A DNA stretch of 64,000 nt from Nocardia asteroides (GTDB taxonomy: Bacteria > Actinomycetota > Actinomycetes > Mycobacteriales > Mycobacteriaceae). The stretch is taken from positions 248,001 to 312,000 of the forward strand of contig NZ_CP089214.1 in assembly GCF_021183625.1 (NCBI RefSeq). Direction: 5' to 3'. Below, piece after piece: positions 16,269 to 25,772 of this stretch. The position numbers and the translations under genes were made by a program. The number at the start of each line of letters is the position of its first letter. The stretch's first letter is position 1. The notes below the pieces were generated by a model, which saw only the letters and a program-made list of their open reading frames with translations, was not told the origin of the DNA and made no database searches.

Positions 16269-18860
16269 GTGGAGCCCTTCGCCATCGTCGGGGCGGCGCT
16301 CGCGCTGCCCGGCGTCGAAGACCTGGATCGCTTCCGCGCCGATCTGCTCGCGGGGACAACGCATTTCGGCCCGGTGCCGCGCGTGCTCGCCGACGACAAC
16401 GAGGTACCGGTCGCCTCGGTGCTGCCCGAGGCGGAGCTGTTCGACCGCGAGTTCTTCGGGCTGACCGCCACCGAGGCGCGCTGGACCGACCCGCAGCAGC
16501 GGCTGCTGCTCCGGCTGGCCCACGAGGCGCTGGAATCCACCGGGATCGCGCGCTCCGGCGCTCGGATCGGGGTGTACGCGACGGCCTCGGCGTCCACCTG
16601 GCTGCACGGCCGGGTGGCCGCGGCGGAGCCGGGCCCGGCCCGGGTCGACTACCGCGCGCTGCTCGGCAACGACCGCGACTTCCTGGCCACCCGGATCGCC
16701 TACCGGCTCGGCTGCACCGGGCCCGCGTTGACCGTGCAGAGCGCGTGCTCGAGTTCGCTGGTCGCGCTGCACCAGGCCTGCCTGGGGCTGGCGTTCGGTG
16801 ATGCCGACACCGCGGTGGTGGGGGCGGCATCGCTGGCCTTCCCGCAGGAGCAGGGGTATCTGCACGAGGCGGGCGGGATCCTCTCGGCCACCGGGCGCTC
16901 GCGGCCCTTCGACGCGGCCGCCGACGGCACCGTTCGCGGAAGCGGCGGCGGGGTCGTGGTGGTGCGGCGGTTGGCCGACGCGCGGGCGGACGGCGACCCC
17001 GTGCTCGCGGTGATCGCTGGTTCGGCGATCAACAACGACGGCGCGCAGCGGATGGCGTACAGCGCGCCAGCGGTCGGCGGGCAGCGCGACGTGCTCGCGG
17101 CCGCGCTCGACCGGGCGGGGATCACCCCCGGTGCGGTCGGCTATCTCGAAACGCACGGCACCGGAACGCCGCTCGGTGATCCGATCGAGTTCCGCGCGCT
17201 CTCCCGCGCGTACGCGGATCCGGCCGCGCGGCGCTGCTACCTCGGTGCGGCGAAGGCCGGGTACGGCCACCTCGACGTCGCGGCGGGCATGGTCGGGCTG
17301 CTGAAGGCGGTGCTGGTGCTGCGCGGCGGCACGATCTTCCCCCAGCCCGCGTTCACCGCGCCGAATCCTGCTATTCCGCTGGCGGATTCGCGGTTCGCCT
17401 TCGCCACCGAGCCGGTGCCGGTGGCCGACCTGGAGTACGCCGCCGTCAGCTCGTTCGGCATGGGCGGCACCAATGGACACGTCGTCTTGCGGCGGGCCGA
17501 GGCGAGGGCGCCGGGACCGGCCGAAGGGGGGCCGGTCCCGGTGGTCGTCTCGGCCCGCTCGGCGGACGGGCTGCGCGCGTACCGGCAGCGGCTGGCCGAG
17601 TACCTGCGGGCGAACCCGGAGCTCGCGGTGCGCGATATCGCCGCCACGCTGGATCGCCGGGTCCGGCACGAGCACGTCTGGTCGGGGTCGGCGGTCTCCG
17701 CCGCCGACCTGGCCGAGCAGCTCGCGCTCGAGCCGGTGACCGGGTCGGTGGCCGCCCGGCCGGCGCCGGTGACCGGCACCGCGGAACCCGGTGCCGGAGA
17801 GCGGATCTGGCTCCCGCCGAGCCCGCTGAACCCCCAGCGCCTCACCCTGCCGCTGCTGGCGGCGCCCGCGCCCGCCCCCGAGGACGACGCGCACGCCCTG
17901 TTCGTGCGGCTGGCCGTGGCCGAGCTGGGCGGCGCGGCGGACGAGGACACCGACTTCTTCGCCGCCGGCGGGGAGTCCATGACGCTGGTCGCGCTGGTCG
18001 GCACGCTCACCGACAGCATCGGCTTCCGGGTCGACTTCGACGCCCTGGACGGCGTCTCCCGGATCGGCGACCTGGCCGCGATCCTGGCCGGTCAGGCACG
18101 CGCCAAGCAGACGCCGGCCCCCGGCGGCGACCTGCTCGTCCTCGGCGCGGGCGAGCCGCTCATCTACCTGTACCCGCCCGCGGGCGGCACGAACTTCGGC
18201 TACACCGCGCTCCAGCGCGCGGCGCCGCGGCTGACTCTGGCGGCGTTCCGCGCGGTGCGCGGCGCGCACACCGTCGAGGAGATCGCCGCGGCCTGCCTGC
18301 GCACCCTGCGCGAACGTGGCGCCGTCAGCCCGGAGCTGGTGCTCGGCGGGTACTCCTTCGGCGGCAATGTCGCCTTCGAGATGGCCAGACAGCTCGACGC
18401 CGACGGCACGCCACCGGCCGGGCTGGTGCTCATCGACTCCTTCCCGCCGCAGGCGTTCGGGGCGGAACCGGTCGACCCGGAGGCGCTGAGCCGCGAGGTC
18501 GGCGCGATCGCGCGCACGGCCGCCGCCGAGCTGCCCGGCACCGACCCCGCCGGCGTCCTCGCCGCCTTCGAATCGCTGTGGCTGGCCAATACGAAGGCGC
18601 TGCGCGCCTACCGGCCCGCGACCCCGATCTCGGTGCCGATCACCGTGCTCCGCGCCGAGATCCCGCTGACCCCGGCCCGGGCCCGCGCCGTCGGCATCGA
18701 CCCCGCCACCGGCACCGACTGGTCCCGCTGGACCCGTGCGGACGTGCGGACCTTCGACACCCCCGGCGACCACTACACCGTCTTGACCGAGCAGCCATGC
18801 CGCGCGGCGGCGGCCGAGCTGCTCGAGCGGGCGCTGCGCACGAGAAGGACCATCCCATGA
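16269..18860 (+). CDS. AT-less ketosynthase - carrier protein - thioesterase
   Basis: An 863-residue assembly-line protein. A type I ketosynthase fills residues 1-430 with the complete triad Cys160 (QSACSSSL), His296 (ETHGTGTP) and His334 (KAGYGHLD). There is no acyltransferase, ketoreductase or dehydratase. A linker leads to a carrier domain at about 535-605 whose FFAAGGESM places the phosphopantetheine Ser at 570 in peptidyl-carrier style. A type I thioesterase follows (about 610-863) with GYSFGG (Ser696) and GDHYT (His835). It probably makes one decarboxylative or non-decarboxylative C-C bond and releases the chain, or off-loads to another carrier. The extender must be loaded in trans. The GTG start is 4 bases after the UbiA stop. 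Confidence 0.9.
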   Translation: MEPFAIVGAALALPGVEDLDRFRADLLAGTTHFGPVPRVLADDNEVPVASVLPEAELFDREFFGLTATEARWTDPQQRLLLRLAHEALESTGIARSGARIGVYATASASTWLHGRVAAAEPGPARVDYRALLGNDRDFLATRIAYRLGCTGPALTVQSACSSSLVALHQACLGLAFGDADTAVVGAASLAFPQEQGYLHEAGGILSATGRSRPFDAAADGTVRGSGGGVVVVRRLADARADGDPVLAVIAGSAINNDGAQRMAYSAPAVGGQRDVLAAALDRAGITPGAVGYLETHGTGTPLGDPIEFRALSRAYADPAARRCYLGAAKAGYGHLDVAAGMVGLLKAVLVLRGGTIFPQPAFTAPNPAIPLADSRFAFATEPVPVADLEYAAVSSFGMGGTNGHVVLRRAEARAPGPAEGGPVPVVVSARSADGLRAYRQRLAEYLRANPELAVRDIAATLDRRVRHEHVWSGSAVSAADLAEQLALEPVTGSVAARPAPVTGTAEPGAGERIWLPPSPLNPQRLTLPLLAAPAPAPEDDAHALFVRLAVAELGGAADEDTDFFAAGGESMTLVALVGTLTDSIGFRVDFDALDGVSRIGDLAAILAGQARAKQTPAPGGDLLVLGAGEPLIYLYPPAGGTNFGYTALQRAAPRLTLAAFRAVRGAHTVEEIAAACLRTLRERGAVSPELVLGGYSFGGNVAFEMARQLDADGTPPAGLVLIDSFPPQAFGAEPVDPEALSREVGAIARTAAAELPGTDPAGVLAAFESLWLANTKALRAYRPATPISVPITVLRAEIPLTPARARAVGIDPATGTDWSRWTRADVRTFDTPGDHYTVLTEQPCRAAAAELLERALRTRRTIP

Positions 18861-21800
18861 GACCCGCATCCCCGATCCAGCGGCACCTGGTGCTCGCCGC
18901 CGCGTTGCGCCCCGCCGACCCGGCGCAGAACTGGGCGCTGCTCTCCCGGCTGCCCGCCGGGACCGACCCGGTCCGGTTCGCCGCCGCCGTCGAGGCGATC
19001 CTGCACGGCAACCGCGCCTTCACCGAGACCTTCACCCGCACCGGCAGCGGCGATATCGTGGTGACCCCGACCGCTGTGCGGGCACCGGTCCCGGTCACCC
19101 GCTACCCCGACCTCGCCGCCGTCCAGGCCGAGGTCCGACGGCTCGGCGACAGCGTCTTCGACCCGGCGATCGCCCCGCTCCACCACGCGGAGATCGCCAC
19201 CGCGGGCGCCGACGCCTACTTCCTCTTCGCAGGCGCGCACGTGCTCTCCGACGGCTTCGGCTTCTACAACCTGCTCGCCGACTTCGCCGCCCGCTACGCC
19301 GACCCCGCCTACACCAGCCCCGACCCCGGCTCGCCCGCCGATGCCGCCGACGCACCGGCCCCGAGCCGCGCCGACGCCGTGCGGCACTTCGGCGCCGTGC
19401 TCGCCGGCCTCGACGACCTGCGCGTCGAGGGCTGGCGAGACCGCGACCCCGGCGGCCGGATCACCGGCGGCATCCGCCGCGAACCGCTGCCGCGCGCCGA
19501 CTACGACCGCGCCAAGCCGGCCGGGACCGCGCTGGGCGTGCGCCGCTACACGGTGCTGCTGGCGACGCTGGCACTCACCGCGGGCTGCCTGGCGGGCACC
19601 GACACCGTCGTCGTCTCCACCCCGATGTCCAATCGCCGCTCGGGCGCGGGCTCGGCGACCACCCGCGGCGTCCGGGTCAATGCCCTGCCGATCCGGTTCG
19701 ATCTGCGCCCGGAGGTCGGCTTCGCCGAGCTCTGCGCCCGCACCGAGGCCCAGCTGCGCGGGCTGCTCGAGTTCGAGCAGCTGCCGTTCTCCGAGTTCTC
19801 CCGCAGCCTGATCGGCTCCGAGGCCATGGACGCCACCCAGCCCTCGGTCGCCTTCACCCTGTACCCGCGCCCACTGGCCGCGGTCGTGGACGGCGTGGCA
19901 GGCGAGGCGCTGCACGTGGACCGCCGCTACCTGCAGCACCCGCTCTCGGTGACCGTCGAGGTGGGCGCGGACGAGCCCGCGCTGCTAGTCCAGCGCGCCG
20001 ACCAGCTGCCCGATGCCGATATCGGCGCGCTCTACCGGCACGTGCTGCACCAGGTCGTCGCCGACCCGGAGCACCTGCGCCTCGGTGCGATCAGCTGGGC
20101 CGAAGGCGATCTCGCCGCGCGCGTCGAGCCGGTCACCGCTTTCCCGCGGCGCAGCCTGGCCGAGGAGTTCGCGACCGCGGTCGCCCGCGACCCCGATGGA
20201 ACAGCCGTGCTCACCGACGACGAGCGGCTGAGCTACGCCGAGCTGGACGCGTGTTCCGACGCCGTCGCCGCCTGGCTGCGCGCGCACGTCCCCGGCGCGC
20301 TGGTCGGCGTCACGATCGCGCCATCGGTGCGGCTGGTGGCGACCATGCTCGGGGTGTTCAAGGCGGGCAAGGTCTACGTGCCGATCGACGTGGCGGCCGC
20401 ACCGGCCCGGGTCGCCCAGATCGCCGCGGCCTGCCCCGACATCACCATCGTCACCGGCCCGGCGGATCAGGCAGACGCGAGCGGCGACGCACTGCCCGAA
20501 GCCGGCCCGCGGACGGTCGCCATGCCCGAGCGGCTGCCGCCCGCGCCCGCATCGGCGGCCCGGCCCGGCCCGGACGATCTCGCCTACATCATCTTCACCT
20601 CCGGCACGACCGGCGCACCGAAGGGCGTGCGGATCGGCCACGACGCCGCGGTCCGATTCTTCGACGGCCTGCGACAGGCCACCGGCATCGGGGCCGAGCG
20701 CTGGCTGCTGTTCCACTCGATGTCGTTCGACATCTCCATCGTCGAGACCCTCGGCGCGCTGTTCTCCGGTGGCGCGGTGTGTATTCCCGGTGCCGAGGTC
20801 AAGCGCGACCCGGCAGCGCTCGGCGCGTTCCTGGACCGGCACCGGGTGGCGGTGGTGTCGCAGACGCCGTCGGCGTTCGCCATGCACGGGCCGCGGCTGC
20901 GGGAGCTCACCGGCCTGCGTCACGTGCTGCTGTGCGGGGAGCGGCTGGAGTACGGCAGCGTCGCCGGGTTCGTCGCCGCCCGCCCCGACGTGGCGGTCAT
21001 GAACTGCTACGGCATCACCGAGACCACCATGTACCACACCGCGTTCCGGGTCCCGGCCCGCCCGCCGGAGCGGTCGGTCATCGGCAGGCCGTTCGCCGAC
21101 ACCGGCATGGCCGTGGTCGACGCCGCGCATCGGGTGCTGCCCCGCGGCGTCCCCGGCCAGCTCGTGGTCAGCGGTCCCGGGCTCATGCTCGGGTACCTCC
21201 AGGACGACGAGCCGACCCGCGCGCGCATCGTCGAGATCGACGGCGTGCCCAGCTACCTCTCCGGCGATCGGGGCACGCTCGGCGCGGACGGGCAGTTCGT
21301 CGTCGCGGGCCGGATGGACACCCAGGTCAAGATCCGCGGCCACCGCCTCGAGCCGGGCGAGGTCGAGCGGGCCGTGCACCGGACCGGGCTGGTCGCGAAC
21401 GCGCACGTGCGGGTGGCGGGTGCGGGGCTCACCGCCGAACTCGTGTGCTTCCTGGTCCTGAACGGGGACGGCGATCTCGCGACGGTCCGCGAACGGCTCG
21501 ACCCGCTGCTGCCCCGCGCCTTCCACCCCGACCGCTACCTGGTCCTCCCGGTGCTGCCGGTGAACGCCAACGGCAAGCTCGACGCCGAGGCGCTGACCCG
21601 GCTGTACACCGCGGACCGCGACACCGCCCCCGCCGCCACCCCGGACGACCGCGCCGCCGCCGGGCTGGACGCCGTGGTGACCGAGGTGTGGAGCGAAGTG
21701 CTCGGCAGCACCGAGTTCGACGGCTCCACCCGGTTCTTCGACGCGGGCGGCACCTCGGCGATGGTGCTGCAGGTCGGCGAGCGGCTGCGCGCCCGGCTCG

Positions 21801-21883
21801 GCCTGCCCGAGCTGAGCGTGGTCGACCTGTTCGAGCACTGCACCCCCGACACGCTGACCGAGTTCCTGGCCGAGCGGGCGTGA
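18857..21883 (+). CDS. Single-module NRPS: condensation - adenylation - carrier
   Basis: A 1008-residue NRPS module. The N-terminal ~400 residues resemble a condensation domain (or acyltransferase relative) with the active-site motif reduced to AHVLSDG: the second His (128) and Asp132 remain, the first His is Ala. The adenylation domain (about 430-915) has A3 FTSGTTGAPKGV at 580, A5 YGITETT near 718-724, and A10 NGKLD with Lys907. The core FDIS keeps the Asp that usually holds an alpha-amino group. The carrier has GGTS with Ser967. The activated amino acid cannot be predicted with confidence. ATG 18857 overlaps the previous stop; a frame open from 18578 is only read-through. Confidence 0.9.
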   Translation: MRPASPIQRHLVLAAALRPADPAQNWALLSRLPAGTDPVRFAAAVEAILHGNRAFTETFTRTGSGDIVVTPTAVRAPVPVTRYPDLAAVQAEVRRLGDSVFDPAIAPLHHAEIATAGADAYFLFAGAHVLSDGFGFYNLLADFAARYADPAYTSPDPGSPADAADAPAPSRADAVRHFGAVLAGLDDLRVEGWRDRDPGGRITGGIRREPLPRADYDRAKPAGTALGVRRYTVLLATLALTAGCLAGTDTVVVSTPMSNRRSGAGSATTRGVRVNALPIRFDLRPEVGFAELCARTEAQLRGLLEFEQLPFSEFSRSLIGSEAMDATQPSVAFTLYPRPLAAVVDGVAGEALHVDRRYLQHPLSVTVEVGADEPALLVQRADQLPDADIGALYRHVLHQVVADPEHLRLGAISWAEGDLAARVEPVTAFPRRSLAEEFATAVARDPDGTAVLTDDERLSYAELDACSDAVAAWLRAHVPGALVGVTIAPSVRLVATMLGVFKAGKVYVPIDVAAAPARVAQIAAACPDITIVTGPADQADASGDALPEAGPRTVAMPERLPPAPASAARPGPDDLAYIIFTSGTTGAPKGVRIGHDAAVRFFDGLRQATGIGAERWLLFHSMSFDISIVETLGALFSGGAVCIPGAEVKRDPAALGAFLDRHRVAVVSQTPSAFAMHGPRLRELTGLRHVLLCGERLEYGSVAGFVAARPDVAVMNCYGITETTMYHTAFRVPARPPERSVIGRPFADTGMAVVDAAHRVLPRGVPGQLVVSGPGLMLGYLQDDEPTRARIVEIDGVPSYLSGDRGTLGADGQFVVAGRMDTQVKIRGHRLEPGEVERAVHRTGLVANAHVRVAGAGLTAELVCFLVLNGDGDLATVRERLDPLLPRAFHPDRYLVLPVLPVNANGKLDAEALTRLYTADRDTAPAATPDDRAAAGLDAVVTEVWSEVLGSTEFDGSTRFFDAGGTSAMVLQVGERLRARLGLPELSVVDLFEHCTPDTLTEFLAERA

Positions 21884-24800
21884 CGCCCGTGCCCGCGAAC
21901 CCCGACGAGAAGAAGCGAGAACGCGTGCCCTCCGACGACTACCAGGCCATCTGTGGCTGGCTCGACAACCCGGATCCGGCCGGCGGGGTGCGGCTCGCCG
22001 ACGACGACGGCGGCTGGACCAGGCGGGGCTACCCCGAGCTCGCCGCCGACGTGCGCGCCGTCGCCGCCCTGCTCGCCGCCGCCGGGCTGCGCGCGGGCGA
22101 CGGGGTGTGCGTGGTGCTGCCGACCGAGCTGCGCTGCATCGCGACCATGTTCGCGGTGTGGTCGAGCGGGGCGACGGTGACCATGGTGGCGCCGCCGGTG
22201 TTCGGCGCGGGCGGGGAGTACGGCGAGCAGCTGCGCGCGCAGTTCACCCGGGCCGCCCCGCGGCTGGTCGTCACCACCGAGCAGTTGCAGGGGCCGATCG
22301 GCGCGGCCATGGCGGACGCCGGGGTGGCGGGCACCCCGGTGACCCTGCCGAAGGACGTCGCGGGCGGCGCGTCCGCAGCGAGCGCCCCGGCGAACCCGGC
22401 GGATGACGGCGCGGCGCCGACGAGGCTGCCGGACAACCCGGTGTACCCCATCGCGGCTGTCGGCGCCCCCGTGCCGGGGAGCACCGATCGCGCGCTGGTG
22501 CAGTTCACCTCGGGCTCGTCGGGTGCGCCGAAGGGGGTGCCGATCAGCTGGCGCAACCTCGCCGCGAACGTCGCCTACATCACCGACTCGATCGGCTGGC
22601 GCCCCGGCGACGCCACCGTCTCCTGGCTGCCGCTCTACCACGACATGGGGCTGGTCGGCGCGGTCATCGCCACCATCGCCGGCCAGGGCGAGCTGCACCT
22701 GATGCGCCCCGACCAGTTCATCCGCGAGCCGCTGCGCTGGGTGCGGGCGATGGCGCAGGCCCAGCACGCGGTCGCGCCGTCGTTCGGACTCGGCTACACC
22801 GCGCGCCGGGTGCGGCCCGAAGACCTCGCCGACCTGGACCTGTCCGGGCTGCGGTCGCTGATCACCGGCGCCGAACCGGTCGACGTCGAGCACGTCAGCG
22901 CCTTCACCGCCCTGCTGGCCGAGGCCGGTTACGACCCGGCCGCGCTGCGCCCCGCCTACGGGCTGGCCGAATCCACGCTCATGGCCACCATCACCCGCTC
23001 GGGCGAGACCCCGGTCGCGGTGCGGATCGACAGCGCCGCAACCCGTTTCGGCGAACCGGTCGCCGTCGTCGCCGAGACCCCGTACCGGGGCCAGCCGCTG
23101 TCGGGGGGCGGCTGGCTGGTCGGGCTCGGCGGCCCGGCCGCCGCGGTCGCGGTGCGCATCACGGGCACCGACGGCGCCGAACTGCCCCCGGGCACGCTCG
23201 GCGAGGTGGTGCTCAGCGGTGCCTCGGTCGCCACCGGCTACCACGGCACCGACCAGGAGTCGGCCGCGGGCACCCGCTTCGCCGGTGGTGAGCTGTGGAC
23301 CGGCGACGCGGGCTTCCTGCGCGGCGGCCAGCTCTACGTACTCGGCCGGATGGGCTCCAGCCTCAAGGTTCGTGGCCGGTCGGTCTTCATGGAGGACCTC
23401 GATGCCAGGATCGCCCGCGAGACCGGGCTGCCCAAGCACACCTTCGCCGCGGTCGCCATGCCGGAGGCAGGCGTCGACCAGGGCGTCGTGCTCTTCGCCG
23501 AGCACGCCCCGGGCGACTGGACCGACGCCGCCCGCAAGGCGCTGCGCGCCGAGCTCGGCCCGGCGCGCGACTGCGTCGTCGTCACCGGCGAGCGTGGGCT
23601 GATCCGGCGCACCTCCAGCGGCAAGCCGCGGCGCAGGCTCATGTGGGAGCTGTACCGCGACAACGGAACCGACGCGGTCGAGACCGACTCCGCCCCGGTC
23701 TTCGCCGAGCGGCGCGCGTCCCTGTCCCGGCTCGGTGACGCCGAGCTGACCCGGCTGCTGGAGCAGGCGCTCGCGGCGGTCGAGGTGCCCGCGACGGCGA
23801 CGGTCCTGCTGGAGGGCTCGATCGCGGAGGGGTTCGGCAACGAGGGCTCCGATATCGACTTCCTCGCGGTCTCGCCCGGCGCGGAGCCGACGCCGGTGAT
23901 GCCGTCGGTGCTCTTCCTCGGCGGGCGCCGGGTCGAGGTGCGCACCCGGTCGGAGGGCGAGCTGCGCGCCCAGCTCGACCTGGTCCGCAAGGCCGCGCTG
24001 GACGAGGACATCACCGGGGCCGCCCTGCTCGACCTGGACCAGGACCTGCTCAACCGCTGCCAGCGTTTCGCCAGGGCGGCGGTGGTGCGGCCCGGCGCGG
24101 CCGATATCGCCGGGCTGCGGCAGGCGCTGCCGTTCCCCGAGCTGAGCCGGGTGCTGTCCCGCTGGTGGTCGGCGCGCGCGACCCAGTCGCTGCGCCAGGC
24201 GGTGGCGATGGCCGCGCTGCGCGACCACGGCACCGCCGCGGCGTGGGCGGCCGACGGGCTGCTGCAGGCGGTCAAGGGGCATCTCGCCGAGCGCGGCGAG
24301 ACCTACCTGGAGAGCAAGTGGCTCGGCCCGCAGCTCGACCGGCTCGGCGCGGACGCGCTCGCCGACCGCTACTTCGAGCAGCTCCGCGCCCTGCGCGCGG
24401 GCACCGATCGCGGCCGCGCCCAGGAGCCTGACTCCGCGCAGGAGCCTGACTCCGCGCAGGAGCCTGACTCCGCGCAGGTGTCCGGCTTGGCGCAGGTGTC
24501 CGGCTCCGCGCAGGTGTCCAGCTCCGCGCTGGCCCCCGCGCTGGCGCTCGCCGAGGAGCTGGGGGTCGCGGTCGCCGACGACCCCGTGCAGGTGGTGCTC
24601 ACCCGCGTCGACGGCGTGACGACCTGGCCCATCGACGGCCGCATCCACGTCGTCCGCGGCCGCTCCGACGTGCTGGTCCTCTCCGACCGCGCCGCCAAGG
24701 CCTGGCGCGGCGTGGTCTTCGGCCGCTCCGTCTCCGAGGTGCTCGCGCGCAGCCCGGAGCCCCTGCACGCCGAACTCGCCGAATTCGTCCGCCTCGGCCT

Positions 24801-25518
24801 GGTCGGCCTGCGCTGGGGCCGCGGCGCCGCGATCAGGCCCGCGGTGGCGATGGTGAAACCGCTCGGCCCGTCCACCCTCGCCCCGTGCCCGGTCAGCCCG
24901 GTGCTCGGCATCGGCGGCGGCACCAGGGCCGAAGGCCGGCCGGTGACGCTGAGCCCGCTACCCGCCACCCGCTTCGCCGAGTGCGCCTCGGCGCTGGTCT
25001 GGTCCAACGTGATCGTGGAGAACGCCCGCGAGGACCTGGTGGGCGCGCTCGGCCAGGGGCAGCCCCGGGTGGCGGAGGCCGCCGCGGACCGGCTGCTCAA
25101 GGGCGCGGTGCGGCTGCTGCTCTGCACCCTCGGCATCAGCCCGCTCCCCCCGGACGTCGCCCCGGTCGCCACGCTCGAGCGGCTCGTACCCGCCGGCCTG
25201 CCCGGCCGCGACCGGTTGCTGGCCCGGGTGGAGGCCGCCGCGCGAGTCGGCTTCGCCGGGGCACCGCAGAGCGCAGGGCTCGCGGTACTCGACGACCTCG
25301 TCGACACCGTCCGCACCACCGCCGACCTGGCCTTCCCCGCCTCCTTCGATTCGCACGAGCAGTGGCGCGCCACCCTGCGGATCACCTACGACTGGCTGCG
25401 GCTCGCGGCCTACCTGGACACCGAGCTGCCGATCGACGAGGTCCAGGACCTGCTCGCCTCCGGTGGCGCCCAGCCGCACCAGCGCGGCACCGACCCGAAC
25501 GGAGAGATCGACCGATGA
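21880..25518 (+). CDS. Fatty-acyl-AMP ligase fused to a nucleotidyltransferase-like domain
   Basis: A 1212-residue multidomain protein. Residues 1-590 are a fatty-acyl-AMP ligase: LPLYHDMGLVG, FTSGSSGAPKGV (from 209), YGLAESTLMAT and SLKVRGRSVFMEDLD. Residues about 620-850 look like a Pol-beta-type nucleotidyltransferase: LLEGSIAEGFG with SDIDF gives the GS...DxD signature (Gly646-Ser647, Asp658, Asp660), followed by kanamycin-nucleotidyltransferase-like helices. A six-unit tandem repeat forms a linker (about 847-882). The last 330 residues include a short segment like a PqqD/RRE winged helix (near 920-985) and helices like the middle domain. The ligase likely loads the ACP at 25515. What the nucleotidyltransferase modifies is unknown. 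GTG 21880 overlaps the NRPS stop. Confidence 0.85.
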   Translation: MTPVPANPDEKKRERVPSDDYQAICGWLDNPDPAGGVRLADDDGGWTRRGYPELAADVRAVAALLAAAGLRAGDGVCVVLPTELRCIATMFAVWSSGATVTMVAPPVFGAGGEYGEQLRAQFTRAAPRLVVTTEQLQGPIGAAMADAGVAGTPVTLPKDVAGGASAASAPANPADDGAAPTRLPDNPVYPIAAVGAPVPGSTDRALVQFTSGSSGAPKGVPISWRNLAANVAYITDSIGWRPGDATVSWLPLYHDMGLVGAVIATIAGQGELHLMRPDQFIREPLRWVRAMAQAQHAVAPSFGLGYTARRVRPEDLADLDLSGLRSLITGAEPVDVEHVSAFTALLAEAGYDPAALRPAYGLAESTLMATITRSGETPVAVRIDSAATRFGEPVAVVAETPYRGQPLSGGGWLVGLGGPAAAVAVRITGTDGAELPPGTLGEVVLSGASVATGYHGTDQESAAGTRFAGGELWTGDAGFLRGGQLYVLGRMGSSLKVRGRSVFMEDLDARIARETGLPKHTFAAVAMPEAGVDQGVVLFAEHAPGDWTDAARKALRAELGPARDCVVVTGERGLIRRTSSGKPRRRLMWELYRDNGTDAVETDSAPVFAERRASLSRLGDAELTRLLEQALAAVEVPATATVLLEGSIAEGFGNEGSDIDFLAVSPGAEPTPVMPSVLFLGGRRVEVRTRSEGELRAQLDLVRKAALDEDITGAALLDLDQDLLNRCQRFARAAVVRPGAADIAGLRQALPFPELSRVLSRWWSARATQSLRQAVAMAALRDHGTAAAWAADGLLQAVKGHLAERGETYLESKWLGPQLDRLGADALADRYFEQLRALRAGTDRGRAQEPDSAQEPDSAQEPDSAQVSGLAQVSGSAQVSSSALAPALALAEELGVAVADDPVQVVLTRVDGVTTWPIDGRIHVVRGRSDVLVLSDRAAKAWRGVVFGRSVSEVLARSPEPLHAELAEFVRLGLVGLRWGRGAAIRPAVAMVKPLGPSTLAPCPVSPVLGIGGGTRAEGRPVTLSPLPATRFAECASALVWSNVIVENAREDLVGALGQGQPRVAEAAADRLLKGAVRLLLCTLGISPLPPDVAPVATLERLVPAGLPGRDRLLARVEAAARVGFAGAPQSAGLAVLDDLVDTVRTTADLAFPASFDSHEQWRATLRITYDWLRLAAYLDTELPIDEVQDLLASGGAQPHQRGTDPNGEIDR
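24418..24525 (+). repeat. Six tandem 18-base units coding a hinge
   Basis: Three near-identical units reading AQEPDS (24418-24471) are followed by three reading AQVSGL, AQVSGS and AQVSSS (24472-24525), all in frame inside the acyl-AMP ligase fusion gene. The unit length is 18 bases. It most likely encodes a flexible linker whose length can vary by slippage. Confidence 0.9.
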
Positions 25519-25772
25519 CCGACGACGCCATCGCGGAGCCCGTCCGCGCCCTCATCGCCCGCATGGCCCCCGACACCCCGCAGCACGTGCGCGACGACGA
25601 ACGCCTGATCGACGACCTCGGCTTCGACTCCATCCGGCTGATGGAGCTCACCGTCGCCCTGGAGCGCGTCTTCGCCCTGCCGCGGCAGAACCCCGAGGAC
25701 CTGGCCGACATCCTGCGGGTCGGCGACGTCGTCGGGCTGGTCCGCGGCGCGGCGGCCGGGGAGCGCCGGTGA
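25515..25772 (+). CDS. Free acyl carrier protein
   Basis: An 85-residue carrier protein with the phosphopantetheine site DLGFDSIRLMEL (Ser in DS). The acidic helix 2 and total length are typical for discrete ACPs partnering an acyl-AMP ligase. The ATG at 25515 overlaps the ligase stop (ATGA), and the stop overlaps the reductase start (GTGA). It is probably charged by the upstream ligase and delivers to the KS, NRPS or reductase. Confidence 0.9.
   Translation: MTDDAIAEPVRALIARMAPDTPQHVRDDERLIDDLGFDSIRLMELTVALERVFALPRQNPEDLADILRVGDVVGLVRGAAAGERR

Noticed and set aside
24418..24525. Repeat array as a CRISPR
   Set aside because: Units are contiguous 18-mers without spacers and stay in frame inside a coding gene.
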